Shown piece after piece: positions 16,385 to 25,210 of a stretch of 59,666 bases of DNA. Every line of letters begins with the position of its first letter. Position 1 is the first letter of the stretch. Origin of the DNA: Streptomyces canus 299MFChir4.1 (GTDB taxonomy: Bacteria > Actinomycetota > Actinomycetes > Streptomycetales > Streptomycetaceae); NCBI RefSeq assembly GCF_000383615.1, contig NZ_KB911622.1, forward strand, positions 1 to 59,666. Direction: 5' to 3'. Under the pieces are notes generated by a model. It had not been told where the DNA came from and searched no databases. It was given only the letters and a program-made list of their open reading frames with translations. The position numbers were made by a program, and so were the translations under genes.

Positions 16385-17629
16385 TCACGCCAGAGTGAGG
16401 AAGGTGTCCCAGTGCGGGGCGGGCGCACGCCCAGTTGCCACGGTGTGCAGAGCGAGTGCTGCTCCGGCTGTTCCATCGAGGAGTTCCGGGTTGGGGTCGC
16501 TCTGTTGGAGCGCGGTGATGAGGCGGTCGGTCAGCTGCGGCAGTTCGGCGCTGATCTCGGGGTTGTCGGTCTCGGTGGCCATCCGCCATGCCGCGTGCAG
16601 GAGTCCCGCCATGCCGTGGCACAGCCCGGTCTTGGGGAGCGTGTCCAGTTGGAGGGGGTCTTGCAGGGCGGCAAGAAGGGCGTTCTCGGCCATCGCGACG
16701 CGTGCCGGGTCTCCGAGGGCGAGTCCGGCCAGTTGCTGGGCTCGGGCGGTGCCGCTGATTCCGTAGCACCAGGACGGACGGGGCCGAAGTGAGGAATGGA
16801 CCTGGTCGTCGGTCACCTGTTGGATCGAGAGGTGTCCCGGCCACCAAGGCGCGGTCTCGTCGCCTTGCCGCCACTGGTCCGTCCAGGCGCAGATTCTCGC
16901 GATCGCGTCGGCCGTGCCCGGCACGGTCAGTCCGCCGAGCAGGGCCTGCGAGAGGATGGCGAGGGTGGAGCCGATGCCGTGGGCGAGCCCGATGTTGCCG
17001 TGCCCGCCGGGGTAGTCGGGGTGAAGGACGCCGCTGGGGGCGACGTCTGTCCACCACGGCGGCAGCCCGGATGGGTGGGGGAGGGGCTCGGTCAGGCGTA
17101 CCAGGTAGGCGATGACGTCCGAGGTGATTTCGTGGTGCGGGTGGCGGCTGAGGTGGTAGGCGCCCAGGCCGGACAGGCCGCGGATCAGGTCGAACTCTTC
17201 CATGAGGGGGCGCTCGCCACGGGTGATGCGCTGGTGGGCGGCGGCCAGCCGGGTGAGGGTGAGGGTGAGGGTGGCGGTGTCCAGACGTGCAAGGGGTGGC
17301 AGGTAGCGGTTGGATGCGCTGGCTGCCCGGTGCACCACGTAGGCGAGGGCGGGAGCGCCGAAGTACAGGTTTGCGTTGGCTGCGGCGCTGACTTCACCGT
17401 GCACGGCCGCGTTCAGCCAGGTGTGTGCGGTGGACCAGTCTCCGTGCCCGGTGCGGGCGCGCTCGATGTGCAGTAGGGCGATGCCCGAGGCTCCTCCGGC
17501 CAGCGACTGGGGCCAGGACCGGCCTCCGTCGGGGCGTCCGCCGGGCCACGCGATGTTCGGGTCGGCCAGCGCGGCGGCCAGACGGTCGACGGTTTCCAGT
17601 GCGGTGAGGACGGGAGCGGTGGTGATCAC
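16385..17629 (-). CDS. Lanthionine synthetase C family (LanC cyclase)
   Basis: 414 residues from a GTG with AAGGAG 6 bases upstream; it overlaps the LanB stop as GTGA. The alpha/alpha barrel has the LanC glycine motifs (SLAGGASGIALLHIER, YPGGHGNIGLAHGIGSTLAI) and all zinc ligands: Cys in SWCYG (about 286) and Cys-His in GLCHGMAG (about 336-337), the spacing seen in NisC. It catalyses Michael addition of Cys thiols to dehydroalanine/dehydrobutyrine, giving (methyl)lanthionine rings in the precursor encoded at 20605. No residues appear missing. Confidence 0.92.
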   Translation of the reverse strand: MITTAPVLTALETVDRLAAALADPNIAWPGGRPDGGRSWPQSLAGGASGIALLHIERARTGHGDWSTAHTWLNAAVHGEVSAAANANLYFGAPALAYVVHRAASASNRYLPPLARLDTATLTLTLTRLAAAHQRITRGERPLMEEFDLIRGLSGLGAYHLSRHPHHEITSDVIAYLVRLTEPLPHPSGLPPWWTDVAPSGVLHPDYPGGHGNIGLAHGIGSTLAILSQALLGGLTVPGTADAIARICAWTDQWRQGDETAPWWPGHLSIQQVTDDQVHSSLRPRPSWCYGISGTARAQQLAGLALGDPARVAMAENALLAALQDPLQLDTLPKTGLCHGMAGLLHAAWRMATETDNPEISAELPQLTDRLITALQQSDPNPELLDGTAGAALALHTVATGRAPAPHWDTFLTLA

Positions 17630-20529
17630 GGTGTACTCCTTGCGCGGGCCGTCCAGCTGAGGGCAGCGGCTCTGGCCAGGTGAAGGTGGGTGCGTTCCTC
17701 GGGCAGTCCCGGCCCGCGCATCCGGACGTGGTGGAGGTGCAGCAGGTCTGGCAACAGTTCGTCCGGATGAATGGCCGTGTTTGTGAGTGCGCGCCGGTAG
17801 TCGGCCAGTGCCTCACGCCGTGCGGCCCAGGCAGTGGTGACGGGCTCGCTCAGGCCGGCTGGGAGCATGTTCACCAGGTCGACGGCTTGGCGGTAGACGG
17901 TGCGGGGCGGGGCGTCCGGGCCAGTGCGCGTGTGCTCGATCAGCCAGTGCATCGCCGCGGTACAGTCGCCGAGCACGCCTATGGCGATGTCCACCATGCT
18001 CGCGGCGGTCACCGCGCGAGGGTCGGGAACCTCGGTTCCGGTCGGGGCAATGAGCTGGGCTACGGCGGCGGCGGAGTCGGCGGCGAAGTACCGTTCGGCC
18101 GCCTCTATGGCGGTGAGGCCACCGAATCGGGCGATCTCCGGTTGGTAGGTCTCCACACTGGCGTCTGTGATCAGACCGTTTTGCCGGAGGCGGCGCGTCC
18201 ACTCGCCAATCGACTCGAAGACGGCGCCGAGGGTCCCGGGCTTGCAGGTCAGGCGGAGGCGAAGGTGGTCGTCAGGGTCGCGATAGCGGATGAACCACCA
18301 TGAAGGATCGCCCAGTTCGTCCAGCAGGGCTGCCAGGTGCCGGGTCAGGATGGGGGCCTGCCGGTCGCGATGGCCGTGGAGGTGAAGGGAGATGCGGTTC
18401 TCGCATCCGGGCAGGTGACCGTGCTCCCGATTGACCGCGCGGTCCGCCACGCGGACGGGGATGATGTTCTGCTCGGTGCTCAGGGGGATGACGACTTCGT
18501 GGGCACGGCCGCCGGTCCAGCCCAGGTCCTTGGCGCGTGGCGCCGGGGACAGCGTCACGGTACCGTCGCGGTCCAGGTGGACGCGCAGCAGGGCCCGGTG
18601 GGACGGCTCCGCCAGGTCCAGGGCCATGCGCTGGTCGTCCTCGCTCAGGTACACCCGCTCAGGCAGGTGAACCTTGCGGCGCCATCGGGTCAGGGCCTCG
18701 TCCCACTGCGCCCATGGCGCGGATGCGGGAGGCAGGTCCTCTCGCGTCAGGAGCCAGCGGGCCGGGGACAGGATCGTCCGGCCGTAGCACAATGCGGGCA
18801 GGAACGGCAGGCTGGACGCGGCCGTCCCCCATCTGAATCCGGTGCACGGGATGGCCAACGCAACAGGTGCCTCCGTCAGGAACCGGCACAACGGGTGGGA
18901 GTGGTGGCCCAGGTCCACGGCGTTGAGCAGCAGCGTGTGGACGGGGCGGCGGTGAGACAGCGAGACAAGGTGCAACTGTTCGGCGTCGACGGTGACCGCG
19001 AGGTCTGTGACGGGAAGCGGGCGGGTGTCCGGGCTGTGGTAGTCGCCGAGCGAGATCACCCACTCGGTCGCCTGCGGGGCGCGGGCGACGTTCTCCGTTG
19101 GCGCCGACAGAGGCGTGGAGCTGATCTGCGCGCGGAGCGCGCCTTGATGGACTGGGGGTAAAGCGCCGTAGGTGTCGGTCATGCGGCGGCGGTCTTCGTC
19201 GTCGAGCAGATACAGAAAGCGTCCGGTGGTCGCTCCGGCCGAGCGCGACACCCCGACCACGTGCAGGGTGAACTCCCCTTGGTGGAGGGCGGCGACGCTC
19301 TCGGCGTCGATGCGCACGGTCAGCTCCGTGCTCGGCTGGACGGGACGGCCAAGATCGACGGTGGACAGGTCCTCGATCGCCGCGTCGTCGAGCTGGATTT
19401 CAAGGCGGCCCTGCATGCCGGCGGTGTGCGCGAGTTTGATGAGGCGGCCGACACGGTCGGGCTGCGGGGAAGCCGTCGGCGCGGTGGCGGCACCGAGGAA
19501 TCCGGGCGGATAGCCGAGCATGTCGATCGCGTCCAGGACGGGGACGGCCGCCCGCGGCCCGTACCGCTCCAGGAATCGGCGATGCCACTCGGCCCAGCCG
19601 GTCAAGGATGCCTGTGGCGCGAGGCGGACGAGCGCCTTTGCTGCGGCTGCCGCCTCCTGCACGACGGCCGTAGGTAGGGTCAGATCCCAGTCGACCCGCA
19701 GGTCGCGCGCGGACCTGGGGGTGGACCGGATCTCTGCCGCCTCCGTGGGCGGGAGGTGAGCTGACTGGTCGACGAGGGCGCTGAGCGGGTCGTCGACTGT
19801 CATCGCCGGGCGGAGACTCGTGAGCAGGACCCGTTGCCTGACCAGGTCGGCAATAAGGCGGTCGATCACGGAGGGCGGCGCGCTCGGGAAGCTGGTCGAC
19901 AGCTTCACAGCGAGGTCTCTCCACCCGATCTGTGTCCGGGCCCCTTCCAGCGCCTCGCGGACGGGTGCGGTCAAGCGGACCTGCACGTGGGCGGGCGGTC
20001 GATCGAGCGTTCCGCTCGGGCGGTACTCGATCACTGCGTACCCGTCGCGTTCGACGAGGAGGCTGGAGGCGAGCAGCATCAGGTGGGGCCGTAGCGCCGG
20101 GTGCTGCTCGAAGTAATCGATGAGCCCGGTACTGTGTGCCGCGTCCGCTCTGGCGATGGCGCGGTGACCGGTGCCGACGCGGAGCGCGGGCACCGTGCCT
20201 ATCTGTGCGGGCGCGACGCCGGCGAACAGGCCGAACGGAGTTGACCGGGTGCGAGCACGCAGCAGGTAGCGCATGACGGCGACCACCGTGCGCCGCATGG
20301 CGGGGACCGGGAGTGGCCGGCTGGCGCAGATCTGCTCTACCTGGGTCGCGAGGTGGGGACTGGCTGCCCTGACGGCTGTCGCGAAGTCAGTTTCGCTCCA
20401 GGTCTGTTGGAGCCATGCCTGCCAGGACGTCGGGTTCGCGAACGCGCCGGTGAGGTCCGGCCATACGGTCTCGCTGTCGGGATGCCATGCAGATGCACGG
20501 ACCAGTGCCGCATCAACGTGGCGATACAT
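17626..20529 (-). CDS. Lantibiotic dehydratase (LanB, full length)
   Basis: 967 residues from an ATG preceded by AGGAGGGG. Residues 1 to about 690 form the glutamylation domain (RRTVVAVMRYLLRARTRSTP, then FGLFAGVAPAQIG, the conserved Arg/Thr-Pro-Phe-Gly-Leu-Phe-Ala block). Residues about 710-967 form the SpaB_C elimination domain (ISLHLHGHRDRQAPILTRHL, DPSWWFIRYRDPDDHLRLRL). LanB transfers glutamate from Glu-tRNA to Ser/Thr of the precursor and then eliminates it to give dehydroamino acids. The size is normal for class I LanB. The gene is separated from the precursor by a 75-base spacer with a 9-bp hairpin and is coupled to lanC. Confidence 0.92.
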   Translation of the reverse strand: MYRHVDAALVRASAWHPDSETVWPDLTGAFANPTSWQAWLQQTWSETDFATAVRAASPHLATQVEQICASRPLPVPAMRRTVVAVMRYLLRARTRSTPFGLFAGVAPAQIGTVPALRVGTGHRAIARADAAHSTGLIDYFEQHPALRPHLMLLASSLLVERDGYAVIEYRPSGTLDRPPAHVQVRLTAPVREALEGARTQIGWRDLAVKLSTSFPSAPPSVIDRLIADLVRQRVLLTSLRPAMTVDDPLSALVDQSAHLPPTEAAEIRSTPRSARDLRVDWDLTLPTAVVQEAAAAAKALVRLAPQASLTGWAEWHRRFLERYGPRAAVPVLDAIDMLGYPPGFLGAATAPTASPQPDRVGRLIKLAHTAGMQGRLEIQLDDAAIEDLSTVDLGRPVQPSTELTVRIDAESVAALHQGEFTLHVVGVSRSAGATTGRFLYLLDDEDRRRMTDTYGALPPVHQGALRAQISSTPLSAPTENVARAPQATEWVISLGDYHSPDTRPLPVTDLAVTVDAEQLHLVSLSHRRPVHTLLLNAVDLGHHSHPLCRFLTEAPVALAIPCTGFRWGTAASSLPFLPALCYGRTILSPARWLLTREDLPPASAPWAQWDEALTRWRRKVHLPERVYLSEDDQRMALDLAEPSHRALLRVHLDRDGTVTLSPAPRAKDLGWTGGRAHEVVIPLSTEQNIIPVRVADRAVNREHGHLPGCENRISLHLHGHRDRQAPILTRHLAALLDELGDPSWWFIRYRDPDDHLRLRLTCKPGTLGAVFESIGEWTRRLRQNGLITDASVETYQPEIARFGGLTAIEAAERYFAADSAAAVAQLIAPTGTEVPDPRAVTAASMVDIAIGVLGDCTAAMHWLIEHTRTGPDAPPRTVYRQAVDLVNMLPAGLSEPVTTAWAARREALADYRRALTNTAIHPDELLPDLLHLHHVRMRGPGLPEERTHLHLARAAALSWTARARSTP

Positions 20530-20553
20530 ACGCCCCTCCTGGGACTTGCGATG

Positions 20554-20578
20554 CCCGGCCGCGCTCGTGGCGGCCGGG
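20554..20578 (-). terminator. 9-bp hairpin between precursor and lanB
   Basis: CCCGGCCGC (20554-20562) and GCGGCCGGG (20570-20578) pair perfectly around a 7-base loop in the short gap after the precursor gene. Such intercistronic stems behind lanthipeptide precursors usually act as partial terminators or RNA-stabilising elements, making precursor transcript more abundant than enzyme transcript. That role is inferred by position. Confidence 0.65.
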
Positions 20579-20604
20579 TACCGCGGCGGACGCGGTCGGT
20601 GGTG

Positions 20605-20787
20605 TTACGGGCAGCTCGTGCACGCTGTCGCGCACGTGGAGTTGCAGCCGTCGTCCGTCATCCTGATGAGCTGGTCCGCGGAGGGACCGCCCTCGACGAT
20701 GGAGATGTCCAGGGCAAAGTCAGCGAACTCCTCCGCTTCGGCGGCCGGTTGCTCGGCTATGGCCGGTCGCTCCACCTGAACGGTCAC
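20605..20787 (-). CDS. FxLD-family lanthipeptide precursor
   Basis: 60 residues from a GTG five bases after a perfect AAGGAGG. The leader is acidic (AAEAEEFADFALDISIVEGG) and carries the FxLD motif as FALD, the family signature recognised by the modification enzymes. The core ends in DDGCNSTCATACTSCP with four Cys and several Ser/Thr, giving up to four (methyl)lanthionine rings. An Asp-Asp-Gly lies just before the first Cys; Asp-Gly is the classic site for a protein-isoaspartate-type methyltransferase, and such an enzyme is encoded immediately upstream. The leader cleavage site is uncertain; after GG of VEGG is one candidate. The strong RBS fits high-level production. Confidence 0.92.
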   Translation of the reverse strand: MTVQVERPAIAEQPAAEAEEFADFALDISIVEGGPSADQLIRMTDDGCNSTCATACTSCP

Positions 20788-20852
20788 GTGTGCCTCCTTG
20801 AGGTAATGGGGGATGGTGCAAGGTCCCGGAGCCCTCGCTGGGCCCCGGAGTC

Positions 20853-22058
20853 TCAGGTCCAGGTCGCGATGACGATCCCGTGCCGCCGCAGTACGGCGTC
20901 CTGCGGCAGAGGCGACGGAGCGGGGCCCGGCAGGTACCGGAACGTTGCAGCTCCCCGGCGACGGTGGTGTTCGGCCCAGTGGCGCAGCAGCTCCGCATAC
21001 TGGTCGGCGAGGGCTTCGGCTTGCGGACCGTGGGCAATGACGCCGCTCTCGAAGCCGCCGGTGGCCTCGTTGTCGCGGCGGGTGCGGTAGGCGATGCTGT
21101 CCTCACTGACCAAGGCGGGCACCCCGAACTGGGCCGCCGGCGCCATCAGTCCTCGTTCGACCAGTTCCTTGGCCGCGTGCAGCCGCACTGCACGCGGCAG
21201 GTTGAACGTGAGGTACAGATCCAGCTCGTCGGGCAGGTCCCATGCCGCACCCGACCAGCGCACCACCTGGGGGGTGTCCAGCGCATGGTTCAGCGCCTGC
21301 GCGTTGAGGGGCACCCGCACGTCATCGGTCTGCACGACGACGCCCTCACGCAGCAGCACCGTGCGTTCCTCGGCGGCGCCCTCGCCCTGCATCGGTACGA
21401 AGTGCGCCAGACGGTAGGAGCGGCTGAGCAGCCCCGCACCGTCACGGTCGAAGGCGATCGAACGGGTTGTGCCGCATACCGTGAGGGGAACGACGAGCCT
21501 GCCCTTCTCCGTGAGCCCGTCGAGCCACGACGGGGGGATGTCCCAGGCAGCCGCGGTGACGATGATCCGGTCGTACGGTGCTCCGTCGGGGACACCGCTC
21601 TCGCCATCGGCGAGGACCGTCTTCACCTGCCGGTATCCGGCCTCGTCCAGGCACAGGCGGGCACGGTCGACGATGTCGCGGTCGATGTCGACCGTGGTGA
21701 CCTCACCATCGCGGCCCACGAGTTCCTGGAGATAGGCGGCATTGACCCCGCCTGAGCCGATCTCCAAGACCTTCATGCCGGGCGCGACGTCGGCCTGCTC
21801 CAGCATCACACCCTGGAGGTGGGCAGCGGACATGACGCTGACGTTCAGGCCGCTCTCGTCTTTCTTGACTGGCACGATGCGGTGGAGATCGTAGACGAGT
21901 TCCAGCGACGCTTCCGGCGCGAACTGGTGCCGAGGCACGGCGGCGAAGGCCGCGGCAACCGAGTCGGAGGTGATCGCTTCCTGATCACGCAGCGCCCGGA
22001 CCATCTCTGCGCGCAGCCTGTCGGGACGGCGAACAGTCGCATCATCAACAGCGGTCAT
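20853..22058 (-). CDS. FxLD-system methyltransferase (PIMT-like O-methyltransferase)
   Basis: 401 residues. The N-terminal two thirds resemble protein-L-isoaspartate O-methyltransferase: HLQGVMLEQADVAPGMKVLE, the SAM loop VLEIGSGGVNAAYLQELVG, EVTTVDIDRDIVDRARLCL, and YDRIIVTAAAWDIPPSWLDG with GRLVVPL. The C-terminal extension (from about 230) is characteristic of lanthipeptide-associated members. In class I clusters of this type (OlvSA studies) such enzymes methylate an Asp side chain, leading through aspartimide to isoaspartate. It is the first gene of the leftward operon, 65 bases before the precursor. The spacer contains an interrupted CCGG/GCCC hairpin at about 20823-20845. The promoter should lie in 22059-22100. 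Confidence 0.88.
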   Translation of the reverse strand: MTAVDDATVRRPDRLRAEMVRALRDQEAITSDSVAAAFAAVPRHQFAPEASLELVYDLHRIVPVKKDESGLNVSVMSAAHLQGVMLEQADVAPGMKVLEIGSGGVNAAYLQELVGRDGEVTTVDIDRDIVDRARLCLDEAGYRQVKTVLADGESGVPDGAPYDRIIVTAAAWDIPPSWLDGLTEKGRLVVPLTVCGTTRSIAFDRDGAGLLSRSYRLAHFVPMQGEGAAEERTVLLREGVVVQTDDVRVPLNAQALNHALDTPQVVRWSGAAWDLPDELDLYLTFNLPRAVRLHAAKELVERGLMAPAAQFGVPALVSEDSIAYRTRRDNEATGGFESGVIAHGPQAEALADQYAELLRHWAEHHRRRGAATFRYLPGPAPSPLPQDAVLRRHGIVIATWT

Positions 22059-22100
22059 CCAATTACCTACTTCTGTCTCGGAACGAGGGCGTTGGGCGTG

Positions 22101-22187
22101 CCCCGTCGCCGGGCCGGGGAGGTCTGCTCGGCGACGGGGCCGGGAGCCCGCGCACGGCAGTGGCTACGACGGGCTGCCATGCGCGGG
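22101..22187 (-). terminator. Tandem hairpins between the glutamine synthetase and methyltransferase genes
   Basis: Stem 1 is CCCCGTCGCCG (22101-22111) with CGGCGACGGGG (22129-22139), 11 bp perfect. Stem 2 is CCCGCGCACGGCAG (22147-22160) with CTGCCATGCGCGGG (22174-22187), 14 bp with one mismatch. On the minus strand both come after the glutamine synthetase-like gene and before the lanthipeptide operon, so they should end the upstream transcript and insulate the operon. Confidence 0.7.
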
Positions 22188-22199
22188 GGTCTGGGGTGC

Positions 22200-23594
22200 T
22201 CAGGCTGTGGCGAACTCCCGACGCAGGTCGACGTCGGTCACGGCCATCCGGTGAGCGGCGATCTCGTGACGGGCAGCGTTGGTGTAATGCACAACGCCGG
22301 CAGGGGTGAGCAGGTCGGAGGCGGCCAGGGGGCTGCTTTGCAGCGCAGCGAGCGCCTCCTCCAACGAACGGGGTGTCGGCGGAGCAACGGCCTCCTTGAA
22401 GGCGTTGCCGATACATGGTCTGGGCGGTTCGAGTTTGTGGTCGAGGCCGTGCTGGACAGCAGCAAGCACCGCCGCGAGAGCGAGGTAGGGGTTGGCGTTG
22501 GCGCCGGGCAGGCGAATCTCGAGGTGGAGGCTGTCGCCGCGGCCGACAACCCGGATGGCGCAGGTGCGGTTGTCGCGGCCCCAGGTGAAGTTCACCGGGG
22601 CGAAGGTTCCAGGGACCAGCCGCTTGTAGGAGTTGGCCGTGGGCGCGTACAGCAGCGCCAGGTGGGGCAGGACATCGAGCAGCCCGGCGATGGCGTAGCG
22701 GGCCAACTCCGGCATTTTCCCGTCGGTCTCGGCGAACAGGGGGATGCCATCGCCCATCAGGGAGAGGTGGATGTGGCAGCCGCTGCCGACGCCGGTCATG
22801 GGCGCGGCCATGAACGTCGGCGCCATGCCGGAGCCCTCACCGATTGTCCGAGCCGCGTGCTTGAAGAGCAGGTGGGTGTCGGCCGCGGCCATGGGATCGC
22901 CGTAGGGGAACGTGACCTCGATCTGCCCGGGGGCACTCTCGGTCTTGATTGCTTCGATCGGCCTTCCCATTCCAGCGAGGCACTCCTCCAGTTCCTCGAT
23001 GTACCGGCGCATCACCCGGGGATGATCGAGGGCGTAGTCCAGGTTGTCCCTGGTCACCGGCTGTATCCCACGATGGCCGGTCTCCTTGGCGTCGGTGTTG
23101 CCGTCGTGGCACAGCACGAACTCGCTCTCCAGCCCGACCTGGGCGCTGATTCCCCGGCTTGCGAGGCGGGTGAGCTGCTGACCCAGGATTTGCCGGGGAG
23201 CCACACCGACCGGCTGTCCGTCGTGGCCGATCGCGTCGGCGAAGACCAAGGCGGTGCGCGGTATCCAGGACAGTTGGTAGACAGCGTCCGGGGCGGGGAG
23301 CAGGCCCATGTCGCCGTAGCCGGTGTCGAAGGAGGCCAGGGCGAATCCGTCCAGCGGGCGCATGTCGACGTCGGTGGCCAAGACGTAGGCGCACATTGCG
23401 GAGCCGTCGGCCGCCACGCGGTCGAGGAAATGCATGGCGCCGATGCGTTTTCCCTTCAGCCGGCCCTGCATGTCGGGCACGGCCAAGAGGACCGTGGTCA
23501 CGGTGCCGCGCTCCACCAGCTGCCGCAGGTCCTCGAATCCGTGCATCGCGTGCCGCAGCCCGGTGGTTGCTGGGGTGTTGGGTGGCTTGTTCAT
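22200..23594 (-). CDS. Glutamine synthetase-family protein (GlnA-like/gamma-glutamyl ligase)
   Basis: 464 residues from an ATG overlapping the permease stop. An N-terminal beta-grasp part (DMQGRLKGKRIGAMHFLDRV) is followed by the GS catalytic domain: GLESEFVL (metal-binding ExE), GMAPTFMAAPMTGVGSGCHI with HIHLSL, PVNFTWGRDNRTCAIRVVGR, and LEIRLPGANANPYLALAAVL near the end. Chromosomal GlnA includes an adenylylation loop that I do not see here. Members of this branch often gamma-glutamylate amines or polyamines (PuuA/GlnA3-like). Coupling to an APC permease supports use of an imported amino compound. Whether it serves the adjacent lanthipeptide operon is open. Confidence 0.85.
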   Translation of the reverse strand: MNKPPNTPATTGLRHAMHGFEDLRQLVERGTVTTVLLAVPDMQGRLKGKRIGAMHFLDRVAADGSAMCAYVLATDVDMRPLDGFALASFDTGYGDMGLLPAPDAVYQLSWIPRTALVFADAIGHDGQPVGVAPRQILGQQLTRLASRGISAQVGLESEFVLCHDGNTDAKETGHRGIQPVTRDNLDYALDHPRVMRRYIEELEECLAGMGRPIEAIKTESAPGQIEVTFPYGDPMAAADTHLLFKHAARTIGEGSGMAPTFMAAPMTGVGSGCHIHLSLMGDGIPLFAETDGKMPELARYAIAGLLDVLPHLALLYAPTANSYKRLVPGTFAPVNFTWGRDNRTCAIRVVGRGDSLHLEIRLPGANANPYLALAAVLAAVQHGLDHKLEPPRPCIGNAFKEAVAPPTPRSLEEALAALQSSPLAASDLLTPAGVVHYTNAARHEIAAHRMAVTDVDLRREFATA

Positions 23595-25102
23595 ACGACG
23601 TTCTCCGCCATGTCGTCGCGCTCCGCTGCGGTGCCGTAGGCGGGGATGCCGTAGCTGCGTCGGCCACGGGACGACCACAAAACGGCGGCGAGGGCCAGTA
23701 CCGCCAGCAGGGCGAGGGGGGCGTAGTTGAAGGTGCCAGCGGTGACCGGGCTGACGGCGGGGAGGCAGAACAGGACGGTCACGAAGGCCACCCAGATCAC
23801 GGCGACCCAGCCGATCGGTCTGCTCCAGCCGCCGAGGTGCCAGGGGCCACGCTCGAAGTGCTTTCCGGCACGCAGGCGCAGGTAGACCGGGATGGCGTAG
23901 GCGGGGGTGATGCCGATCACGTTGATCGAGGTAATCGCGGTGTAGGCAGTGACGGAGTACAGCGACGGCAGGGCGATGACGAAGGGCACGGCGACCGACA
24001 GCCACACGGCCGCGACGGGGGTTTTGGTCCGGGCGCTCAGCCGCCGCCAGGTGCGGTGGAACGGAAGAGCACCGTCGCGAGAGAACGCGAACACCATGCG
24101 GCTGGCCGACGCCAAACCGGCATTCGCGCAGAACAGTTGCGCCATGATGACGATCAGAAGCAGCGCCTTGGCGGTGCTCGGGCCGAGCGCGTCGATGAAG
24201 ATCTGGGCGGGAGGAACCCCGGTCGCGCTGCCCACGGTGCCGGCGTAATCCTGGATCGCGAATAGGAGCCCGGCCAGCAGGACGAAGCCCACCACCCATG
24301 ACCAGAAGATCGAGCGGACGATCCCTCGAGCGGCGCTGATCTGGGCGTGCTTGGTCTCCTCGCTCAGGTGCGCTGAGGCGTCGTAGCCGCTGAAGGTGTA
24401 CTGCGCCAGCAACAGACCGAGCAGACCGACGTAGAGAGGGTTACTCCACCCGGTGCTGTTGGAGAACTCCCCGAACACGAAATGGGGCGACTGGTGGTGG
24501 GAGGGCACCAGGACCAGTGCCCCCACGATCACTGCAACGCCGGCGAGGTGCCACCACACGCTGATCGAGTTGAGTATGGACACCAGGCGCACGCCGAACA
24601 GGTTGAGGGTGGCCAGCACCAGGAGGATGGCGGCGAAGATCCCTAACGTGCGTTCCGGGGTGGGGGTGACACCCCACTGGAGGTTGAGCCAGGCTCCGGT
24701 GAACAGGGCGGTGCCGTAGCAGCCGCCAGCCATCCCGCCGAGCAGGCCAAGCAGGTTGAACCAGCCGGTGACGTAGCCCCAGCGCGGTCCGCCCAGCTTG
24801 CTGGCCATGAAGTACAGGGCTCCGGAGACCGGGTAGGCCGAGGTGACCTCGGCCAGTGCGGCGCCGACGGCCAGCACCATCAGGCCCACGAATGCCCAGC
24901 CCCACAGCATGACGGCCGGTCCACCCGTGGTGAGCCCGAACCCGAACAGGGTCATGCACCCGGACAGGACACTGATGATGGAAAAGCTCAAGGCGAAGTT
25001 ACCGAACGGGCCCATGCGGCGGGCCAGTTCGGGCGGGTAGCCCAGGCGCCGCAGAGTCGCCTCGTCGTTCAAGTCTTGACGGGCGGTTCTTGGGGAAGAC
25101 AA
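23591..25102 (-). CDS. APC-family amino acid/polyamine permease
   Basis: 503 residues from TTG 25102 (MSSPRTARQDLNDEATLRRL), chosen because GGAGG is 8 bases upstream; an in-frame start further upstream is less likely. There are about 12 hydrophobic segments. The first is preceded by LGYPPELARRMGPFGNFALS, and FSGYDASAHLSEETKHAQIS marks the conserved APC loop. The C-terminus is short and basic (RGRRSYGIPAYGTAAERDDM). It resembles GABA/choline-type permeases of actinobacteria paired with gamma-glutamyl ligases. Its stop overlaps the GS start (ATGA), so the two make one operon. It probably imports the ligase substrate. Confidence 0.85.
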   Translation of the reverse strand: MSSPRTARQDLNDEATLRRLGYPPELARRMGPFGNFALSFSIISVLSGCMTLFGFGLTTGGPAVMLWGWAFVGLMVLAVGAALAEVTSAYPVSGALYFMASKLGGPRWGYVTGWFNLLGLLGGMAGGCYGTALFTGAWLNLQWGVTPTPERTLGIFAAILLVLATLNLFGVRLVSILNSISVWWHLAGVAVIVGALVLVPSHHQSPHFVFGEFSNSTGWSNPLYVGLLGLLLAQYTFSGYDASAHLSEETKHAQISAARGIVRSIFWSWVVGFVLLAGLLFAIQDYAGTVGSATGVPPAQIFIDALGPSTAKALLLIVIMAQLFCANAGLASASRMVFAFSRDGALPFHRTWRRLSARTKTPVAAVWLSVAVPFVIALPSLYSVTAYTAITSINVIGITPAYAIPVYLRLRAGKHFERGPWHLGGWSRPIGWVAVIWVAFVTVLFCLPAVSPVTAGTFNYAPLALLAVLALAAVLWSSRGRRSYGIPAYGTAAERDDMAENVV

Positions 25103-25210
25103 CGCAGTTACCTCCGGAAGCGACGGAACGGGGAAGGGGTCGAGACACTGCGGCGTGCAAGGCACGACATCGGGCAGTAGACGGGGCTCGGCAGGCGCAG
25201 CGAAGATCGG

